Source: Pseudaminobacter sp047739745
GTDB lineage: Bacteria > Pseudomonadota > Alphaproteobacteria > Rhizobiales > Rhizobiaceae
Length of the DNA stretch: 64,000 bases
Reading direction: 5' to 3'
Assembly (NCBI RefSeq): GCF_047739745.1
Contig: NZ_JBLLVA010000002.1
Coordinates: 186,001-250,000, forward strand
Shown here: positions 22,950-32,472 of the stretch, one piece after another
How the letters are laid out: each line of letters opens with the position of its first letter
Position numbering within the stretch: position 1 is the stretch's first letter
Notes under the pieces: generated by a model
Databases searched by the model: none
Seen by the model: only the letters and a program-made list of their open reading frames with translations
Told to the model about the DNA's origin: nothing
Translations under genes and position numbers: made by a program

Positions 22950-23160
22950 GCGGGCGCATTTAGCGATGGGCGAGGGCTTCTGCAACCGCACGGCGCCCGG
23001 TATCGCGTTGCTGAACAGCTTGTTTCCCGTTTGGTAGCTTGCCGCAACCCGTCTCACGCCCGATCTTATTGCTAGTTGGGCGTCGCAATTTCGACGCGGA
23101 TTTATCGGCGGCGCTCGGAGTGCTCGCTTAAGGGCCGGTGCCGACATATGGAGCCGAACA

Positions 23161-23973
23161 ATGAACGAACTTCCATTTGCCGCAACGACGCCGATCAGCG
23201 TCGCCCAGATCGGACTGAGGGCGCGAAACGCCGAAAATCTCGCTTCCTTCTATCGCGAGGTGATTGGGCTTGAAGAGCTTTCCCGCGACAAGTCGTCAAT
23301 ACGGCTTGGCGTGGGGGATCGTGAACTGATGGAAATCGAAGCCGATCCTTCGGCTCAGCCGGAAGACCCACGCAGTGCCGGCCTTTTTCACACCGCCTTT
23401 CTGCTTCCGGCGCGCGCCGATCTCGGTCGCTGGATCAGACATGCCATCGCCAAGAACATTGCCATAGATGGCGCGTCCGATCATCTGGTCAGCGAGGCAC
23501 TCTATCTGAACGATCCCGAAGGCAATGGCATCGAGATCTATGTCGACCGTCCGCGTGAAAGCTGGAATTGGCATGGTTCCCGCGTCGACATGGCGACCGA
23601 ACGGCTGGATATCGCTTCGGTCATTGCCTCGGTCCCGGAAGGGGCGCCGGAATGGAAGGGCGCACCGGAAAACAGCGTGGTCGGCCACGTCCATCTGCGT
23701 GTCGGCGATCCGGCGGAGGCTGAAGCATGGTGGAATTCCGAGTTCGGCTTCGACACCGTCCAGAAATATGGCGAGCAGGCGGTGTTTCTGTCGTCCGGCG
23801 GCTATCACCATCACATCGGCGCCAATTCCTGGCGAAGCGCGCGCGCCGGCAGGCGTGAGCCAGGCCACACCGGCCTGACCTTCGTCGAGATGCGCTCGGC
23901 GATCGCCAGGACGGATGAAACGCGCGAGGACCCGTGGGGAACGATCATCCGGACGGTGGCCGATAAAGCCTGA
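23161..23973 (+). CDS. VOC family protein, catechol-2,3-dioxygenase-like
   Basis: 270 residues with two vicinal-oxygen-chelate modules: residues about 10-130 (IGLRARNAENLASFYREVIGLEEL to DPEGNGIEIYVDR) and about 160-265 (VGHVHLRVGDPAEAEAWW to YHHHIGANSW). Histidine and glutamate metal-ligand positions look intact. The layout matches CatE-like ring-cleavage enzymes, but the substrate is unknown. A very strong terminator follows. Confidence 0.88.
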   Translation: MNELPFAATTPISVAQIGLRARNAENLASFYREVIGLEELSRDKSSIRLGVGDRELMEIEADPSAQPEDPRSAGLFHTAFLLPARADLGRWIRHAIAKNIAIDGASDHLVSEALYLNDPEGNGIEIYVDRPRESWNWHGSRVDMATERLDIASVIASVPEGAPEWKGAPENSVVGHVHLRVGDPAEAEAWWNSEFGFDTVQKYGEQAVFLSSGGYHHHIGANSWRSARAGRREPGHTGLTFVEMRSAIARTDETREDPWGTIIRTVADKA

Positions 23974-23993
23974 ATGGACTGATAAGCAGCTAA

Positions 23994-24030
23994 AAGAAGG
24001 GCCTGCGGCAGGGATGCGCAGGCCCTTCTT
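23994..24030 (+). terminator. Strong hairpin between the VOC gene and purB
   Basis: A perfect 14-bp stem (AAGAAGGGCCTGCG with CGCAGGCCCTTCTT) and a 9-base loop lies between two convergent genes and could work in both directions. Confidence 0.85.
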
Positions 24031-24111
24031 GACTGGAGGTGCGGCCGTCGTGCCGCAAATTTTCTCTCACCGGCGCAATATAACGCAGTGTGCCGAAAAA
24101 AGTTCCCGAAA

Positions 24112-25419
24112 TCAGCTTCCGCCGAACACCCGTTTGAAGATCGTATCGACATGCTTGGTGTGATAGCCAAGGTCGAATTTCTCACGGATTTCGCTTTCCG
24201 ACAGAGCCGCCGTCACTTCCTTGTCGGCAAGCAGCTCATCAAGAAAATCAGCGCCTTGCTCCCATACCTTCATGGCATTGCGCTGAACCAGCCGATACGC
24301 GTCCTCGCGTGAGACGCCGGCCTGCGTCAGCGCCAGAAGCACCCGCTGCGAATGAACCAAGCCACGGAACTTGTTCATATTCTTCAGCATGTTTTCCGGA
24401 TAGACGACGAGCTTGTCGATCACGCCGGTCAATCGCGCGAGGGCGAAATCGAGCGTGATCGTCGCATCGGGACCGATCATCCGCTCGACAGACGAGTGCG
24501 AAATATCGCGTTCGTGCCAGAGCGCCACGTTCTCCATCGCCGGCGTGGCGAAGGCCCGCACCATGCGGGCGAGACCGGTGAGGTTCTCGGTCAGAACGGG
24601 ATTGCGCTTGTGCGGCATGGCCGACGAGCCCTTCTGGCCGGGCGAGAAATATTCCTCCGCCTCCAGCACCTCCGTGCGCTGCAAATGGCGGATTTCGGTC
24701 GCCAGGCGCTCCATCGACGAGGCGATGACGCCGAGCGTGGCGAAGAACATGGCGTGACGGTCGCGGGGGATGACCTGCGTGGAAACCGGCTCCGGCTTCA
24801 GGCCGAGTTTTGCGGCGACATGCTCCTCCACGCGCGGATCGATATTGGCGAAGGTGCCGACCGCGCCGGAGATCGCGCAGGTGGCGATCTCCTCGCGCGC
24901 GTTGACGAGCCGCGCGCGGCAGCGGGAAAACTCGGCATAGGCTTGCGCCAGCTTGACGCCGAAAGTCGTGGGTTCGGCATGGATGCCGTGGCTGCGGCCG
25001 ATAGTGATGGTGTCCTTGTGCTCGAAGGCGCGGCGCTTCAGTGCCGCAAGCAGCGCATCGAGATCGGCCAGAAGAATGTCGCTGGCGCGAACCAGTTGCA
25101 CGCTGAAGCAGGTATCGAGCACGTCCGACGAGGTCATGCCCTGATGGATGAAGCGGGCGTCGGGGCCGACGAATTCGGCCAGATGCGTCAGGAAGGCGAT
25201 GACGTCATGCTTGGTAACGCGCTCGATCTCGTCGATGCGCTCGACATTGAAAGTGGCGACGCCGCCCTTTTCCCAGATCGTCTTGGCCGCTTCCCTGGGG
25301 ATGACGCCGATCTCGGCCATTGCATCGCAGGCATGCGCCTCGATCTCGAACCAGATGCGGAAGCGGGTCTCCGGCGACCAGATGGCCACCATTTCCGGGC
25401 GCGAATAACGAGGGATCAT
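24112..25419 (-). CDS. purB: Adenylosuccinate lyase
   Basis: 435-residue fumarase/aspartase-superfamily enzyme acting twice in purine synthesis (SAICAR and adenylosuccinate cleavage). The signature loop is KGSSAMPHKRNPVLTENLTG, with TSSDVLDTCFSVQL and the RSHGIHAEPTTFG histidine segment. It lies apart from the purC-purL block but in the same region and strand. Confidence 0.97.
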   Translation of the reverse strand: MIPRYSRPEMVAIWSPETRFRIWFEIEAHACDAMAEIGVIPREAAKTIWEKGGVATFNVERIDEIERVTKHDVIAFLTHLAEFVGPDARFIHQGMTSSDVLDTCFSVQLVRASDILLADLDALLAALKRRAFEHKDTITIGRSHGIHAEPTTFGVKLAQAYAEFSRCRARLVNAREEIATCAISGAVGTFANIDPRVEEHVAAKLGLKPEPVSTQVIPRDRHAMFFATLGVIASSMERLATEIRHLQRTEVLEAEEYFSPGQKGSSAMPHKRNPVLTENLTGLARMVRAFATPAMENVALWHERDISHSSVERMIGPDATITLDFALARLTGVIDKLVVYPENMLKNMNKFRGLVHSQRVLLALTQAGVSREDAYRLVQRNAMKVWEQGADFLDELLADKEVTAALSESEIREKFDLGYHTKHVDTIFKRVFGGS

Positions 25420-25519
25420 GTGAGCATATCCATGTGAGCGGCGTCTGGCGGCGTCCTACCGCATAACCCCGAAAATCGAAATCGATTTCTGGCAAGCCTG
25501 ATGCGGCAATAAAATGCGC

Positions 25520-26050
25520 TTAACGCGGATAGCGTGCAAACCACAGGGCCGCAACGAACAGCGCCGCAAAACCGATCGGAAAAAACAGCCGCAAGCCGAG
25601 AACGGCAAACTGATAGAGCGAGCCGAGCATCGTGAAAACGAACTGCAAGAGCCAGGTTATCGTGAAGGCATCGTCATGCGAGTGCGCATAATAGGAGCGG
25701 TATTGCAGTGCGTAGATGAGGCTCGTGGACGCGATTGTCACAACTGCAAGCGAGACCATGAAAGCCGCGAAGGCGGCGTTCGCGTGTCGCCCCTCGGCGA
25801 GAAAACGCGCAAGAAATAGGGCGAGGGGGAAGGCCAGGAACCCGCCGACCGCAAACAGCATCGTCACGGCTCGCACACTGGCGGGCGTTTCCCACGCATT
25901 CAGCGTAAGGCCGAACAGTGCGCTGGCGCCCATGGTTATCGCCCACAGAATGGCGCCCGCGATCGAAGCTCGCACCGTTGGCATGCTGCGAAGCAAACGG
26001 CCACGCGGCACCAGGTTGTTGATGGCAACGGTCTCGGCGCGGGATGCCAT
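25520..26050 (-). CDS. Hypothetical four-helix membrane protein
   Basis: About 176 residues with four hydrophobic segments (around SIAGAILWAITMGASALFG, VTMLFAVGGFLAFPLALFL, AFMVSLAVVTIASTSLIY and VLGLRLFFPIGFAALFVAALWF). The start overlaps the stop of the DUF2259 gene by one base (TGATG), so the two are probably translated together. No named family recognised. Confidence 0.72.
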   Translation of the reverse strand: MASRAETVAINNLVPRGRLLRSMPTVRASIAGAILWAITMGASALFGLTLNAWETPASVRAVTMLFAVGGFLAFPLALFLARFLAEGRHANAAFAAFMVSLAVVTIASTSLIYALQYRSYYAHSHDDAFTITWLLQFVFTMLGSLYQFAVLGLRLFFPIGFAALFVAALWFARYPR

Positions 26051-26778
26051 CACAGCCGGCCCGTGACTGCTATCCAGCGATGGTCGGGGCCTTCAAAGCC
26101 CACTCTCTCGACGGTGACCAGCACCGCGAAAGTGGGCTTGCCGCCAGTGGGAAACAGCATTTGTACGCCGCCCAGCCGGTAGCCGGTCGGACAGGAGCGA
26201 CTTTGCGGCAGCGTCTCGTCTTCATGCAGAACGACGGGCTTGTCCTTCTGCTTGGCGTCGATGCGCACCAGCTTGAAGCCGGCCAGTTCACCGAGCCCCT
26301 CGCAACGATCGCCGGCCTTGAGCGGGAACTCCTCCAGGCGGAACTCGATTGGATCGTCGATGGGCGGAAACACCGGCCGTGGATTGACGACGATACGGTA
26401 CGGATCGGCGCTGAGTTCGGTTACGGCATTGAAGCCAACGGTGTGCCCGCGGTTTTCGGCGAGCGTCTTGTCCTCGATGAAGATCTGACTGCCTTCACGA
26501 GCCTTTCGACGGGCTTGGGCAATCGTGGCATTTTCATCGTCAAGCCTGACGCGGACAGGCGTTCCTTTCAGAAACTTGTCGGTGGCCGTGTCGATGTAAT
26601 AGCGGTTGGCATAGGGAAAACCTGACCCATCCTGGATGCCATACTCCTCGAAGGCGAATATGTCGCCATCCTGGCTGAAACCGAGGATTTCGACCTCCGC
26701 CGTATCGCCCGCATGAGCGGTGACGAGCTGCGCCAGAATGAAAAGGCCGGCCATGCCGGTCCTGTTGGCGAATTTCAT
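26050..26778 (-). CDS. DUF2259 family secreted protein
   Basis: 242 residues with an N-terminal signal peptide (MKFANRTGMAGLFILAQLVTAHAG), so probably periplasmic. The segment ILGFSQDGDIFAFEEYGIQDGSGFPYANRYYID is typical of DUF2259, and two cysteines (DRCEGLGEL and SRSCPTGYRLGG) may pair. ATG 26778 opens the signal peptide. Function unknown; coupled to the following membrane gene. Confidence 0.82.
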   Translation of the reverse strand: MKFANRTGMAGLFILAQLVTAHAGDTAEVEILGFSQDGDIFAFEEYGIQDGSGFPYANRYYIDTATDKFLKGTPVRVRLDDENATIAQARRKAREGSQIFIEDKTLAENRGHTVGFNAVTELSADPYRIVVNPRPVFPPIDDPIEFRLEEFPLKAGDRCEGLGELAGFKLVRIDAKQKDKPVVLHEDETLPQSRSCPTGYRLGGVQMLFPTGGKPTFAVLVTVERVGFEGPDHRWIAVTGRL

Positions 26779-26911
26779 CGTCTTCGTCCTCGGTGATTTC
26801 AGTTCGGCTTCATACCATGACGCGCAGGTCCTAACACTGCGTTGCGCCATGCATCCAAAACGGCGGCGGCGCGTTGCTGGCCGGGGGTCCATCAACGGAA
26901 GGAGGCCAGTC

Positions 26912-27163
26912 GTGGCAAGCATCAGCGGGATCAGGGAACATATGGAAGTGATAGGCGCCGACGGCGTGCATGTCGGCACGGTCGATGCGGTGGAAGATCA
27001 CCGCATCAAGCTGACCAAAAAGGATAGCGGCCAGGGTTCGCACCGGGGCCACCATCATTACGTGCCGCTCGCTCTCGTTGCCGAAGTCGAGGGCGACAAA
27101 GTGCGGCTTTCGGCCAATGCCAATGTTGCCGTGACGTTCGAGGAGGAGCAGGACGGTAGCTGA
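26912..27163 (+). CDS. DUF2171 family protein
   Basis: 83 residues starting at GTG 26912, preceded by a near-perfect ribosome binding site (GGAAGGAGG). The sequence IREHMEVIGADGVHVGTVDAVEDHRIKLTKKD, followed by a histidine-rich GSHRGHHHYVPL, matches DUF2171, a PRC-barrel-like small protein common in Rhizobiales. No catalytic residues are evident. Confidence 0.88.
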   Translation: MASISGIREHMEVIGADGVHVGTVDAVEDHRIKLTKKDSGQGSHRGHHHYVPLALVAEVEGDKVRLSANANVAVTFEEEQDGS

Positions 27164-27167
27164 TCCG

Positions 27168-28181
27168 TCAGCGGGTGAGCGACGACCAGACCGGCATCAA
27201 ATCGTCTTCCGCAACCGTTGCCGCAAACACCGCGCGAGCGATCGCCCGCGCCATGGTGGCGCCGGCTGCGGCGTAAAGATCCATCGCCGCGTCGGCTTCA
27301 GGCACTATGCCGCTTTTTCCGGTGGCGAGTGAAAACACCAGATCGCCATCCATTGGCGTATGAGCCGGCCAGATAGCGCGGACAAAGCCGTCATGGGCCG
27401 CGATTGCCAGCCGCTTGGCCGCTGCCTTGGTCAGCACCGCGTCGGTGGCGATCACGGCGATTGTCGTGTTCATGCCGGCCTTTGCCGATTGACGGAACTT
27501 CAGTTCTATCTCGGCCGCGTCGTCGGGTAGCGGGGACGGATAGCCCAGCCCGCCGAATTCATCGCCGATCTCGAAGGGGGCAGCCCAGAAATGCCGGCTC
27601 CTGCCTATCGTGACGGAGCCCAGCGGATTTGCCGCGACCAGCGCGCCGACAATGATGCCGCTGTCGAGCCGGGTCGAGGCGGAACCGAGACCCCCTTTCA
27701 GCCCGGCCGTCAGCGCGCCGCTGCCGGCACCAACCGTACCGATCGCGAAATCGGTCGAGGCATTACGCACCGCATCGTAGCCGAGTTCACGATAGGGTGG
27801 ATGACGCCCCCAATCCTTGTTGCCGCCGTTTATCAGGTCGAACAGGATGGCGGCCGGCACGATCGGAATGCGTTGGTCTGCAACCGCAAAACCGATGCCA
27901 TCCTCGCGCAATGCTGCCTGTACGCCCGATGCAGCGTCGAGCCCGAAGGCGGAGCCTCCCGAAAGCACCACCGCATTGATCCCTTCCACGGAATTGTGCG
28001 GCTCCAGAAGGTCGGTTTCTCGCGTTCCGGGCGCGCCGCCCAACACCTGCACGCTGGCGACAGTAGGCTCGTCGCAGAGTACGACCGAGACGCCTGATTT
28101 CAACCCCGCGTCGTCGGCATTGCCGACCCTGAGGCCGGCAACGTCGGTGATGAGGTTGCGGGAGCCGGTCTTGAAAGTCAT
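27168..28181 (-). CDS. P1 family (DmpA-type) peptidase
   Basis: Ntn-hydrolase of the L-aminopeptidase/D-esterase family, 337 residues. Such enzymes cut themselves into two chains before a nucleophile serine or threonine; candidate residues lie in FAIGTVGAGSGALTAGLKGG. The N-terminal NLITDVAGLRVGNADDAGLKSGVSVVLCDEP and the VVLSGGSAFGLDAASGV loop are typical. Its start overlaps the stop of the upstream binding-protein gene by 4 bases. Confidence 0.92.
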   Translation of the reverse strand: MTFKTGSRNLITDVAGLRVGNADDAGLKSGVSVVLCDEPTVASVQVLGGAPGTRETDLLEPHNSVEGINAVVLSGGSAFGLDAASGVQAALREDGIGFAVADQRIPIVPAAILFDLINGGNKDWGRHPPYRELGYDAVRNASTDFAIGTVGAGSGALTAGLKGGLGSASTRLDSGIIVGALVAANPLGSVTIGRSRHFWAAPFEIGDEFGGLGYPSPLPDDAAEIELKFRQSAKAGMNTTIAVIATDAVLTKAAAKRLAIAAHDGFVRAIWPAHTPMDGDLVFSLATGKSGIVPEADAAMDLYAAAGATMARAIARAVFAATVAEDDLMPVWSSLTR

Positions 28182-29254
28182 TCCACATCCACCGGAGTGA
28201 ACTCTGCGCCGTCGAAACGGAACACGCCATAGGGATTTTTGGAGAGATCACCCTGGGCATCAAACGAGATCGGGCCAAGCACCGTAGCGAATTCGCCGTC
28301 TGTCAGGATCGTCTCCAGCGGCTTGCCGGAAGCCGATGCTTCGGCCATGGCCGCAGTGGCGATTTCGACGGCGGCGAAGGCCGGCAGAACATAGCCGTCC
28401 GGCTGGATTTTCCGTGCAATCAGGGCTGTAACCACGTTTCGGTTCGCAATATCCGCCCATTCCGGCAATCCGACCATCAACGTTCCGGCAGCGAGCGGCA
28501 CGTCGCCCGGTGCGGCCCGCAAGGCTTCGCCGCCGGCAAAGATCATGTCGGCTCCGATCTTTGCCGCATCCCGTGCCATGATGGCGATGTCGTCGCGATC
28601 GCCTCCGGCAAAGACATGCGTGGCTCCTGCCTTGCGCAACCGTCCGACGAGGCCGATCTGGTTCTCCAGTTGAGGGCGGAAGGTGTCGACGAATACCGGC
28701 TTGAGGCCCGCCTGTTCGGCGGAGATGCGAAAGCTCTCGGCAAGCTCGCGCCCATAGATGGTGCCGTCGTCGATGACAGCGAAAAGTTCGTTGCGCCACA
28801 GCCTTGTCAGAATTTGCCCTGCCGCTTCCCGTTCGCCATCGGCGCGCGGCCCGAGCCGAAAGACGGACCATCCGGTCTTCTCGCGCCGGTCGGTCAGGCT
28901 GTCGGCGCGCGGCCCGACCGCGATCACCGGGGTTTTTGCCTGCTTCAGTATCGGCAGCGCCGCCTCGATCGATTCGGTGCAGAGGAAGCCGACGACGATG
29001 CCGACCTTGCTGGCAACGAATTCATGGGCGGCTTCGGCTCCGCCGGCCGCGGTGCAGGCATCGTCCGCGACGACCAGCTCAACATCCGCATCGGCTTTGA
29101 CCGCGGCTTTCGCGCCGTTGCCGATCTGCTGGCCCAGCAGGGAAGACGATCCGCTCAGCGGCGCCGCGACACCGATGCGAAATGGCTCGGCCTGGGCGTT
29201 GACGCCGGCGAGCACGATGCCGGCCAGGGCGCTGATGACGGCGTGCGTCTTCAT
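28178..29254 (-). CDS. Branched-chain amino-acid-type ABC transporter substrate-binding protein
   Basis: 358 residues with signal peptide MKTHAVISALAGIVLAGVNAQA, so periplasmic, and the type I binding fold of the Leu/Ile/Val family (FRIGVAAPLSGSSSLLGQQIGNGA, then VVGFLCTESIEAALPI). No permease or ATPase genes are adjacent; it is coupled instead to the P1 peptidase, hinting that the ligand may be a peptide or amide processed by that enzyme. The ligand itself is unknown. Confidence 0.88.
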   Translation of the reverse strand: MKTHAVISALAGIVLAGVNAQAEPFRIGVAAPLSGSSSLLGQQIGNGAKAAVKADADVELVVADDACTAAGGAEAAHEFVASKVGIVVGFLCTESIEAALPILKQAKTPVIAVGPRADSLTDRREKTGWSVFRLGPRADGEREAAGQILTRLWRNELFAVIDDGTIYGRELAESFRISAEQAGLKPVFVDTFRPQLENQIGLVGRLRKAGATHVFAGGDRDDIAIMARDAAKIGADMIFAGGEALRAAPGDVPLAAGTLMVGLPEWADIANRNVVTALIARKIQPDGYVLPAFAAVEIATAAMAEASASGKPLETILTDGEFATVLGPISFDAQGDLSKNPYGVFRFDGAEFTPVDVE

Positions 29255-29430
29255 GGAATCAAAGCAATCCTCGGTGCCGGCGGGTCGGCAGCCGGCTTTT
29301 GCGGTCAAGACGTAAAGGCTGGCCCGGATTTCCGCAACAATCGAATGAACGGCGCTGTGCCATTCGCATTCGCTTGTGGCGCCGCTGTTGCGGCCATATA
29401 TACCGAGCGACCGACAGATTGGGGTTTCAG

Positions 29431-29925
29431 GTGCTGAAGAAGAACGACGTCGAACCGCAGGCCTATCGCGATGCGATGAGCCATTTTGCCGGCGCGGTGC
29501 ATGTGGTGACGACCGATGGTCCGGCCGGCCGGCGCGGAGCCACCGTGATCGCAGCCTGTTCGGTATCCGATTCGCCGCCGATGGTTCTGGTCTGTCTCAA
29601 CCGCGAAAACCCGAACAACCTGCTCTATGTCGAAAACGGCAATTTTGCCCTGAACACGCTCGCGGCGCGTCATCAGCCGCTTGCGGCGGCATTTTCCGGC
29701 GCGACCGGCCAGTCGAGTGACGATCGTTTCGCGCTTGGAAGCTGGGACACGATCGCCAGCGGCGCGCCGACGCTCAAAGACGCGCTTGCCGTGTTCGACT
29801 GCGAGTTGATCGACACCAAGGATCTCGCCACCCATCGTGTGCTTTTTGGCAAGGTGACAGGCTTGCGCCTTGGCGATAATTTCGAGCCGCTCCTCTATCA
29901 CGCCCGCAGCTACCGGGTGCTTTGA
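29431..29925 (+). CDS. Flavin reductase family protein
   Basis: About 164 residues of the flavin reductase-like FMN-binding fold (YRDAMSHFAGAVHVVTTDG, ATVIAACSVSDSPPMVLVCLN, NFALNTLAARHQPLAAAFSG). It would supply reduced flavin to a partner oxygenase, or act as an HpaC-like reductase. GTG 29431 is taken as start because it opens the conserved domain; no strong ribosome site is seen. Confidence 0.87.
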   Translation: MLKKNDVEPQAYRDAMSHFAGAVHVVTTDGPAGRRGATVIAACSVSDSPPMVLVCLNRENPNNLLYVENGNFALNTLAARHQPLAAAFSGATGQSSDDRFALGSWDTIASGAPTLKDALAVFDCELIDTKDLATHRVLFGKVTGLRLGDNFEPLLYHARSYRVL

Positions 29926-29947
29926 GGTCGGCGGGCACGGAGAGGCA

Positions 29948-30874
29948 ATGACCAGGGCAGCGCTGCCGTCACCTCAAACGATCGACGAAACGCTCGACAT
30001 GTTGACGGCGGGCGGATACGTCGCCGATCGGTCGCTGGCGACGGTGCTTTTCCTCAGCCTGCGCATGAAGCGGCCGCTGTTCCTGGAGGGCGAGGCGGGC
30101 GTCGGCAAGACGGAAATCGCCAAGGTGCTGGCGCAGGCGCTCGGCCGTCGGCTGATCCGGCTGCAATGCTATGAAGGGCTCGACGTCTCCTCGGCCGTCT
30201 ATGAGTGGAACTACGCCGCTCAGATGATCGAGATCCGCATGGAGGAAGCGGCTGGCAAGGTCGACCGCGACCACATGGAGCGCAACGTATTCTCCGAAAA
30301 ATACCTGATCCGCCGCCCGGTGCTCGACGCGCTTACCGGCGAGGAGGGCAGCGCGCCGGTGTTCCTTATCGACGAGCTCGATCGCACCGACGAGGCGTTC
30401 GAGGCGTTTCTGCTGGAAATCCTGTCCGACTTCCAGGTGACAGTGCCCGAGCTTGGAACGATCAAGGCCAAGGAGCCGCCGATCGTCATCATCACCACCA
30501 ACCGGACGCGCGAAATCCACGATGCGTTGAAGCGCCGCTGCCTTTATCATTGGGTCGACTATCCGGACGCCGAACGTGAGCTCGAAATCGTCCGTCGCAA
30601 GGTGCCCGACGCGAACCGGCGCCTGTCCGCCGAAATCGTCCATTTCATCCAGAAACTGCGCGACCTCGACCTGTTCAAGGTGCCGGGCGTGGCCGAGACG
30701 ATCGACTGGGCCAATGCCCTGAACGAACTCGATAAGGTGGCGCTCGATCCGGAAACCATATCCGACACGATCGGCGTTCTGCTGAAATATCAGGACGATA
30801 TAGCGCGCATCGAAGAGGGCGAGGGCCGCCGCATCCTGAAGGAGGTGAAGGCGGAGCTTTCGGCGGTTGGCTGA
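29948..30874 (+). CDS. MoxR/CoxD-like AAA ATPase
   Basis: 308-residue AAA+ protein of the MoxR group. Walker A is GEAGVGKTEIAK, Walker B is VFLIDELDRTDEAFEAFLLE, sensor 1 is VIITTNRTREIHDALKRRC. MoxR ATPases work with VWA-domain proteins as chaperones; the next gene encodes such a partner, and together they resemble CoxD and CoxE, which insert the metal-sulfur site of molybdenum hydroxylases. Confidence 0.93.
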   Translation: MTRAALPSPQTIDETLDMLTAGGYVADRSLATVLFLSLRMKRPLFLEGEAGVGKTEIAKVLAQALGRRLIRLQCYEGLDVSSAVYEWNYAAQMIEIRMEEAAGKVDRDHMERNVFSEKYLIRRPVLDALTGEEGSAPVFLIDELDRTDEAFEAFLLEILSDFQVTVPELGTIKAKEPPIVIITTNRTREIHDALKRRCLYHWVDYPDAERELEIVRRKVPDANRRLSAEIVHFIQKLRDLDLFKVPGVAETIDWANALNELDKVALDPETISDTIGVLLKYQDDIARIEEGEGRRILKEVKAELSAVG

Positions 30875-30875
30875 C

Positions 30876-32114
30876 ATGAAGTCGATGCCGGATACCGCCA
30901 GGCCTGACGGACGCATCGCCGACAACATCGTCTATTTCGCCCGCACTCTGCGAAAGGCCGGCATGCGGGTCGGCCCCGCCTCGGTCAAGGATGCGATCGA
31001 GGCGGTGCTTGCCGCCGGCATTGGCTCGCGTGACGATTTCTACTGGACGCTGCATGCTGTGTTCGTCTCGCGTCACGAGGATCATGCGGTCTTCGATGAA
31101 GCGTTCCGCCTGTTTTGGAGATCGCGTGAGCTGATCGAGAAAATGATCGCGATGTTTTCGCCGGTGGCGCCGGGAAACCGCGAGAAGGCGAAGCCGCGCG
31201 CTGCCGAAACGCGCGTCGGCCAGGCGCTGTTCGAGGGACAGCAAAAGAACAGGCCGCCGCGCGAGACGTTGGAATATGATGTAGATGCAAGGTTTACCGT
31301 CTCGGCCGACGAAGTGCTGCGCGCCAAAGATTTTGCGCAGATGGATGCCGCCGAGATCGCCGAGGCCAAGCGCGCCATAGCCGCACTTCGACTGCCCCTC
31401 GATATGACGAGGACACGGCGTTTCAAGCCCCACCATCGCGGCCGTATCGACCCGCGCGCCATGATGCGCGCGGCGGCCAGGTCGGGAGGCGGACTGATTC
31501 TGCCTGAATTCAGGACACCGCGCGAAATTCAGGCGCCGCTGGTCGTTCTGGCCGATATTTCCGGCTCCATGAGCCAATACACACGGATTTTCCTGCATTT
31601 CCTGCATGCATTGACCGAAAAGCGGCGGCGGGTGCATACATTCGTATTCGGTACGCGACTGACCAACCTGACGCGCCAGATGCGCCATCGCGATCCCGAC
31701 GAGGCGCTGGCCGATTGTTCGGCCGCGGTGCGCGACTGGTCGGGAGGGACGCGCATCGGCGAGGCGCTGCACGACTTAAACCTTTTGTGGTCGCGCCGCG
31801 TGCTTGGGCAGGGTGCAATCGTGCTCCTGATAACTGACGGGCTGGAGCGCGATCAGGTGGGTGATTTGAGCAAGGAAATGGAGCGGTTGCGGAAGTCTTG
31901 CCGACGGCTGATCTGGCTGAACCCGCTGCTGCGCTTCGATGGTTTCGAGCCCCGCGCGCGCGGCGTCAAGGCGATGCTGCCTCACGTCGATGAGTTTCGG
32001 CCGGTGCACAATCTGAACGCCTTGTCCGACCTTTGCGCGTCGCTCGACAAATCAAATGACCGCGATGCCGATCCGCGTCGTTGGATGAGGGCCGGCGAAA
32101 CATACGCTGCATGA
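30876..32114 (+). CDS. CoxE-like VWA domain protein
   Basis: 412 residues. The N-terminal half (IADNIVYFARTLRKAGMRVGP) and the C-terminal VWA domain, with the metal-site motif LADISGSMSQYTRIF, match the CoxE/VWA-containing family. It begins 1 base after the MoxR stop, is probably cotranscribed and likely forms a complex with it. Confidence 0.92.
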   Translation: MKSMPDTARPDGRIADNIVYFARTLRKAGMRVGPASVKDAIEAVLAAGIGSRDDFYWTLHAVFVSRHEDHAVFDEAFRLFWRSRELIEKMIAMFSPVAPGNREKAKPRAAETRVGQALFEGQQKNRPPRETLEYDVDARFTVSADEVLRAKDFAQMDAAEIAEAKRAIAALRLPLDMTRTRRFKPHHRGRIDPRAMMRAAARSGGGLILPEFRTPREIQAPLVVLADISGSMSQYTRIFLHFLHALTEKRRRVHTFVFGTRLTNLTRQMRHRDPDEALADCSAAVRDWSGGTRIGEALHDLNLLWSRRVLGQGAIVLLITDGLERDQVGDLSKEMERLRKSCRRLIWLNPLLRFDGFEPRARGVKAMLPHVDEFRPVHNLNALSDLCASLDKSNDRDADPRRWMRAGETYAA

Positions 32115-32132
32115 ATTGAAGGAGGAGACGCC

Positions 32133-32471
32133 ATGGAGATCCAAGCGCATCTGGATGAAAGCCGTGATCCGCTCGCCATCGCTGAAAGCTGGATGGCAAC
32201 TGGCAAGGATGTTGCCATTGCCACCGTGGTGGAAACCTGGGGTTCAGCGCCGCGTCCGGTCGGCAGCCATCTGGTGATCGACGCCGAAGGCAATTTCGAG
32301 GGCTCGGTTTCAGGCGGTTGTGTGGAGGGCGCAGTGATCGCCGAAGCCGCCGATGTGATCGAGAGCGGCAAGCCGCGGATGCTCGAGTTCGGTGTCGCCG
32401 ACGCGACGGCCTGGCAGGTTGGGCTGTCCTGCGGTGGTCGCATCAAGGTCTATGTCGAGCGGTTGGGCTGA
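32133..32471 (+). CDS. XdhC N-terminal domain protein
   Basis: 112 residues: the XdhC/CoxI N-terminal domain alone (VAIATVVETWGSAPRPVGSHLVI, then GSVSGGCVEGAVIAEA and the LSCGGRIKVYVE cysteine motif). XdhC proteins bind molybdenum cofactor and aid its sulfuration and insertion. Here the two XdhC domains are encoded by separate neighbouring genes. Confidence 0.9.
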   Translation: MEIQAHLDESRDPLAIAESWMATGKDVAIATVVETWGSAPRPVGSHLVIDAEGNFEGSVSGGCVEGAVIAEAADVIESGKPRMLEFGVADATAWQVGLSCGGRIKVYVERLG

Positions 32472-32472
32472 C

